NCBI GenBank assembly: GCA_028277485.1
Contig: JANQGE010000005.1
Location: 1 to 9,709, forward strand
Source: Chlorobium sp.
GTDB lineage: Bacteria; Bacteroidota; Chlorobiia; Chlorobiales; Chlorobiaceae
Direction: 5' to 3'
DNA length: 9,709 bases
The first letter of the stretch is position 1, and every line of letters starts with the position of its first letter. The notes beneath the pieces were generated by a model that saw nothing but the letters and a program-made list of their open reading frames with translations, was not told the origin of the DNA and made no database searches. Shown here one piece after another: positions 6,243 through 9,709 of the stretch. A program made the position numbers and the translations under genes.

Positions 6243-7334
6243 ATGGCTTTACGCTGCGGCATCGTCGGATTGCCCAATGTCGGCAAATCAACCCTTTTCA
6301 ATGCCATAACGGCAAAACAGGCCGAAGCCGAAAACTATCCGTTCTGCACGATCGAGCCGAACTTCGGAACGGTGTTTGTCCCGGATAAAAGGCTGGATAA
6401 ACTGGCCGGGATTGTCAAAACATCCACCATCATTCCTGCCACCATCGAGCTTGTGGATATCGCAGGCCTGGTCCAAGGTGCAAGCAAGGGCGAGGGCCTC
6501 GGCAACCAGTTCCTGTCGCACATCAGGGAGGTCGATGCGATTGTGCATGTCGTGCGCTGCTTCGAGGATGCCGATGTGATCCACGTCCGGGGTAAGGTGG
6601 ATCCGGTTGATGACATCGGCACGATCGAAACCGAGCTGATGCTTGCTGATCTTGAGAGCACGGAAAAAAGGCTGGATAAACTAAAAAAAAACGCAAAAAA
6701 GGAAAAGGAACTGCTTCCGGCAGTTGCTCTCGCAGAAAAGATCATCAACGGCCTTGATGACGGCATTCCGGCACGCAGGTTGATGGAAACCGATGAGGAG
6801 AAAACACTGGGTAAGCAGTTCTTTTTACTGTCGGCCAAACCTGTCTTGTACGCCGCCAACGTCTCTGACAACGATTTTCCGGGCGGAAACAGCCACACGG
6901 CAAAAGTTGTGGAAGTCGCCGAGCAAGAGGGAGCAAAAATGCTGACTATCAGTGCTAAAACCGAAGCGGAAATCGCCGAACTCCCGGAAGAGGAACGCCC
7001 TGAGTTTCTTGAAAGTCTCGGCATGGAACTGTCCGGCCTTGACCGCATTATACAGACCGCTTATGACCTGCTTGGCCTGCATACCTACTTTACCGCCGGC
7101 GAAAAGGAAGTGCATGCCTGGACTATACGCAAGGGTGCTGCAGCACCCGAGGCTGCAGGTGCAATTCATACCGATTTTGAAAAAGGATTTATCCGCGCGG
7201 AGGTTATCGCCTATGAGGACATGATCGCTTACGGTTCGGAGCTGAAAGCCAGGGAAGCGGGGAAAATGCGCTCCGAGGGCAAGGAGTACATTGTCCGGGA
7301 CGGCGACGTGATTGTCTTCCGGTTCAATGTATAG
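6243..7334 (+). CDS. ychF: YchF/OLA1-type redox-regulated ATPase
   Basis: YchF is a universally conserved Obg-related P-loop protein that binds ribosomes and prefers ATP to GTP. The 363-residue length is exactly typical. G1 is GLPNVGKS (9-16), G3 DIAG (72-75) followed by LVQGASKGEGLGNQFL, and the G5-like motif SAK 237-239. A Lys/Glu-rich helical insert lies around 135-165. The C-terminal TGS domain (about 278-361) ends in the family hallmark RDGDVIVFRFNV. At the G4 position, where family members carry NxxE in place of NKxD, this protein has NVSD (206-209). The ATG at 6243 has no Shine-Dalgarno (CTTTTCTCC precedes it) but the protein starts exactly as expected. Convergent with murI over 22 nt; no terminator hairpin is visible there. 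Confidence 0.97.
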   Translation: MALRCGIVGLPNVGKSTLFNAITAKQAEAENYPFCTIEPNFGTVFVPDKRLDKLAGIVKTSTIIPATIELVDIAGLVQGASKGEGLGNQFLSHIREVDAIVHVVRCFEDADVIHVRGKVDPVDDIGTIETELMLADLESTEKRLDKLKKNAKKEKELLPAVALAEKIINGLDDGIPARRLMETDEEKTLGKQFFLLSAKPVLYAANVSDNDFPGGNSHTAKVVEVAEQEGAKMLTISAKTEAEIAELPEEERPEFLESLGMELSGLDRIIQTAYDLLGLHTYFTAGEKEVHAWTIRKGAAAPEAAGAIHTDFEKGFIRAEVIAYEDMIAYGSELKAREAGKMRSEGKEYIVRDGDVIVFRFNV

Positions 7335-7356
7335 GCGCAAAAAACGGTGTGCAATA

Positions 7357-8166
7357 TCATACCTCAACCAACTCAACATCGGGAATATCGTTACCCAGAA
7401 ACAGCCTGCAGAGCGTTTTGAATTTCTGGGGAAGATCGCTGACAAGAAGGTGGGGCGAAACCGGGATTTCCGAATCATTGAGCAGACCGTTCTCAGCAAG
7501 CGTCTGCCCGGCTTTTGCAGCGACCGCTTCGGCTGAATCTATAATGTGAATATCCGGCCCGGCGATATCTCCGATCATCTCCTTGAGTATCGGGTAGTGC
7601 GTGCAGCCGAGAACCAAGGTATCGATCTTTCGGGCCAGAAGTTCCGCCAGGTACTCTTGAGCTATCATTCTTGCCGCAGGATGGTTTATGAATCCCTCTT
7701 CCGCGAACGGGACCAACAAGGGACATGCGGTGGAAAAAACCTCGATATCGGGATCGATGGCATTAATAGCAAAAGAATAAGCGTTTGACAACGTGGTGGC
7801 TTGTGTTCCGATAATCCCGATGTGGCTGTTGCGTGAATGCCGCACCGCCAACTCCGCCCCTGCCGCAAGGACCCCCAGCACAGGCACGCCTTTGCCAACC
7901 TGTTCGACAATATCGAGCGCGAGCGCGGAAACGGTATTGCAGGCAACGATAATCATCTTGGGCTGATACTTCATAAGAATACCCGTATCATCCTGCGCAT
8001 ACCTGCGAATGGTAACCTGTGATTTCGAACCGTATGGGACACGCGCGGTATCTCCGAAATAGATGATGCGTTCCGACGGCAGAAGTGCCTGTACCGCCTT
8101 GACGACCGTAAGCCCCCCGATACCTGAATCAAATATACCGATAGGGCTTGAAGCTGATATTGTCAT
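7357..8166 (-). CDS. murI: Glutamate racemase
   Basis: MurI interconverts L- and D-glutamate and supplies D-Glu for the peptidoglycan stem peptide. The 269-residue protein has the substrate-site DSGIGG (13-18), YFGDT...VPYG (36-46), the first catalytic cysteine in ACNT (Cys76), and the second in GCTHYP (Cys188). This is the complete two-cysteine pair of the Asp/Glu racemase family. Length is typical. The ATG at 8166 follows an A-rich leader without Shine-Dalgarno. It is the last gene of the lptE-SDR-murI set, 24 nt after the SDR stop, and a co-transcript is likely. Confidence 0.96.
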   Translation of the reverse strand: MTISASSPIGIFDSGIGGLTVVKAVQALLPSERIIYFGDTARVPYGSKSQVTIRRYAQDDTGILMKYQPKMIIVACNTVSALALDIVEQVGKGVPVLGVLAAGAELAVRHSRNSHIGIIGTQATTLSNAYSFAINAIDPDIEVFSTACPLLVPFAEEGFINHPAARMIAQEYLAELLARKIDTLVLGCTHYPILKEMIGDIAGPDIHIIDSAEAVAAKAGQTLAENGLLNDSEIPVSPHLLVSDLPQKFKTLCRLFLGNDIPDVELVEV

Positions 8167-8190
8167 TTTTGTGAATGAATTAAAAAGTCA

Positions 8191-8994
8191 CTATTTCCCC
8201 ACCATCTCTTTACTGATATCCCAAAGCTGGCGACGCAGTTGCGGGTCTTCGGCAAGTGCGGAGCATGAAACCGGACGGTTATTTTCAAAATAACAGCCTG
8301 TTACGGCTGCAACATCCCCGGCAAGCGCCAACCATACCAGTGCGTCACCACCATATACCGGATCCTGACCGGAAAGCCGCCATCCGGCATGGAGAAGCTT
8401 CGTAGCAAGCACACCGGGATCAAGAGTGTTTACGGTAACCCCTGTCCCCTTGAGCCGTTCAGCGTGTTCTAAAGTGAACATAACATTGCAGAGCTTGCTG
8501 AAAGCGTAAGCATCATACCCGGAATAGCGTTTTTCTCCCTGCATGTTCCCTCTGTCAAATCCCGCACTGAAATGATCAACGGAACTGACATTGATAATAC
8601 GCGCCCGGTTCTCCAGCAGAAGGGGCTCCAGCAGAAGCGCAAGGTGAAAGTGCGCAAGATAATTGACGGCAAAGGTTGTCTCAAAACCATCAACAGTCAA
8701 TTCTCTCCGTTCCATATATACCCCCGCGTTGTTGATCAGCACGTTGATGGGAATGTTTTCGCCGAGAAGGATTTCCGCCATAGCCGTAACATCTTTCAGG
8801 GAACTGAAATCAGCCTTTATTACCATGACGTTCGAGCCGCCAGCCAACGCGGCTGCCTCCTCTTTTACCTCGTCAAGCCGCTCACTGCTCCTGCCGTGCA
8901 GAATCATTGCAGAGCCGGTTCGCGCAAGCTGCAAGGCTGCCGCACGGCCGATCCCGTCGGTGCTTCCTGTTATGCAGATGACCTTTCGTTTCAT
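8191..8994 (-). CDS. Short-chain dehydrogenase/reductase, retinol dehydrogenase-like
   Basis: A classical SDR oxidoreductase using NAD(P)(H), with unknown substrate. In the 267-residue product the cofactor motif TGSTDGIG is at 9-16, HGRS at 33-36 (Arg here often indicates NADP(H) preference), NNAG at 88-91, and the catalytic tetrad is Asn111, Ser137/138 in NVSS, Tyr163 and Lys167 in YAFSK, with DPG at 192-194. The pattern of a long lid after DPG and KLCNVMFTLEHAERL resembles the retinol-dehydrogenase/WWOX-like branch, which in bacteria covers many untested enzymes. No signal peptide. The ATG at 8994 begins one base after the lptE stop, so translation is probably coupled. Its place between lptE and murI hints at an envelope or lipid role; that is inference only. 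Confidence 0.9.
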   Translation of the reverse strand: MKRKVICITGSTDGIGRAAALQLARTGSAMILHGRSSERLDEVKEEAAALAGGSNVMVIKADFSSLKDVTAMAEILLGENIPINVLINNAGVYMERRELTVDGFETTFAVNYLAHFHLALLLEPLLLENRARIINVSSVDHFSAGFDRGNMQGEKRYSGYDAYAFSKLCNVMFTLEHAERLKGTGVTVNTLDPGVLATKLLHAGWRLSGQDPVYGGDALVWLALAGDVAAVTGCYFENNRPVSCSALAEDPQLRRQLWDISKEMVGK

Positions 8995-8995
8995 G

Positions 8996-9514
8996 CTACC
9001 AGTTGGAAACTATCCGGTTGAACAAGTCATCAACAATCTGGTCGACAGCCGCGTCGATCGCTTCCTCCTTGCCTGCAAAGTCACCGACGTCGTAATCGGC
9101 AAAACCGTTAAACGATGTGCGAGTGAAAAACGGTGTTTTTTCCACCTGGTCGGTAAAAAACGCACGGACAACAATGGTAATCCGATTGGTTATGGCGCGT
9201 TCCGTTTCACTGCCGATCTGGCTGGGCTCATCGCTGAAAGACACTATCATAGCCTTGACCAACCCGTCCGCACGGCTGATGTCGGACTCAATGCTCAGCG
9301 AACTCTGTGATTCTATTGTTTCAATCAGTTTTTCGGTAAACTCGGCACTGAGCTGTGCCACACCGGCACGGGAACGGTCTTCGACAAGCGGAACCGCAAC
9401 GGTTTTGATGTGTGGAGGGAGAGACGCACCGGTAAAGCTGTAGCAGCCTTGCAAAACAAGCACCAGGCAGAGAAAAACAGGGAGATATGCGCCGTAACCC
9501 TTAATCCTCAACAT
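8996..9514 (-). CDS. LptE-family outer-membrane lipoprotein (LPS assembly)
   Basis: LptE forms the plug of the LptD barrel that inserts lipopolysaccharide into the outer membrane. The 172-residue product starts with a lipoprotein signal peptide: basic MLRIKGYGAY, hydrophobic LPVFLCLVLV, and lipobox LQGC, with the lipidated cysteine at 24. The mature part begins YSFTGASLPPHIKTVAVP, the pattern of the Bacteroidota/Chlorobi LptE family, followed by an alternating alpha/beta region and acidic C-terminal helices (about 145-170). Sequence similarity of LptE across phyla is low, so the family name rests on this N-terminal pattern, size and lipobox. The ATG at 9514 has a good ribosome binding site. 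It is the first gene of lptE-SDR-murI. No lptD is in the window. Confidence 0.8.
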   Translation of the reverse strand: MLRIKGYGAYLPVFLCLVLVLQGCYSFTGASLPPHIKTVAVPLVEDRSRAGVAQLSAEFTEKLIETIESQSSLSIESDISRADGLVKAMIVSFSDEPSQIGSETERAITNRITIVVRAFFTDQVEKTPFFTRTSFNGFADYDVGDFAGKEEAIDAAVDQIVDDLFNRIVSNW

Positions 9515-9520
9515 AATTTT

Positions 9521-9526
9521 CTCTCC
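9521..9526 (-). promoter_or_regulatory. Ribosome binding site of the LptE-family gene
   Basis: The minus strand reads GGAGAG, with its GGAG 8 nt before the ATG at 9514. With rpsA, this is one of only two clear Shine-Dalgarno sites in the window, and it fixes the lipoprotein start. Confidence 0.7.
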
Positions 9527-9709
9527 TCTTTCCGGTTACCAATACAAGTAAGAACCCTGTCATATAGTGGGCACGTCTATCTGACCACCCAGCCATCCCG
9601 TTCCATCTAACCTGAATAATTCATGAGAGTTCAAACACCCGACCCCCGATTGTTCTTCTTTCGGGGTTCGCCGTCGCTATCGGTATCGGGAATCGATTTT
9701 CCCTTTTGC
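9527..9709. other. Right-edge region without a supported gene
   Basis: Upstream of the LptE-family gene I find no convincing promoter. From about 9622 to the edge two minus-strand frames and one plus-strand frame are open. One minus frame ends at TGA 9631-9633 and would give a hydrophilic tail ending EPRKKNNRGSGV, which could be the C-terminus of a gene further right. The other ends a few bases later with GGRVFELS. The stretch is too short to choose. CCCCGA and TCGGGG (about 9643-9665) could form a weak hairpin. Confidence 0.3.

Noticed and set aside
6335..7048. A 237-codon minus-strand frame opposite ychF, very rich in Ser
   Set aside because: It is the antisense of a certain YchF gene; the Ser-rich, low-complexity product is typical of a shadow frame.
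7335..7356. A terminator between the convergent ychF and murI genes
   Set aside because: Only 22 nt are available and no self-complementary stem with a U run is present.
6825..7499. A minus-strand frame spanning the ends of ychF and murI
   Set aside because: It overlaps two confidently identified genes in other frames and ignores their stops; no family resemblance.

Overview
The window holds core housekeeping and cell-envelope genes. Protein style and gene order suggest a green sulfur bacterium (Chlorobi/Chlorobiota) or a close relative. The basis is a Bacteroidota/Chlorobi-type LptE lipoprotein, the cmk-rpsA pair, a RodA with a WTDFIF motif, and weak or absent Shine-Dalgarno sequences before several genes. 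The phylum call is inference; no rRNA or photosynthesis gene is present to confirm it.

Layout, left to right. (1) 1-283: two copies of a short repeat with inverted termini, facing each other. (2) 380-844 (+): a small unrecognised protein with a coiled coil and a putative winged-helix domain. (3) 972-1892 (-): era. (4) 1924-2245: the era-rodA divergent spacer, made almost wholly of the same repeat family: one complete copy, one remnant and one strongly diverged element. (5) 2260-3486 (+): rodA, converging on rpsA across a perfect 18-bp bidirectional terminator. (6) 3567-6144 (-): cmk then rpsA. (7) 6243-7334 (+): ychF, divergent from cmk. (8) 7357-9514 (-): a compact set transcribed lptE-family lipoprotein, SDR oxidoreductase, murI. 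(9) 9515-9709: no gene that can be called with confidence.

Functionally, RodA (peptidoglycan polymerase), MurI (D-glutamate supply) and the LptE-like lipoprotein (LPS export) serve the envelope. Era, S1 and YchF serve ribosome assembly and translation. Cmk supplies CDP for nucleic acids and lipids. No defence system, CRISPR array, prophage or biosynthetic cluster is visible.

The least explained signal is the repeat family. It is MITE-like: 15-17 nt inverted termini built on AAGGGCACCTCTATT, long internal dyad symmetry, swappable central modules and no transposase. It clusters around era. Its termini supply the GTG codons at which the longest era and rodA reading frames begin.
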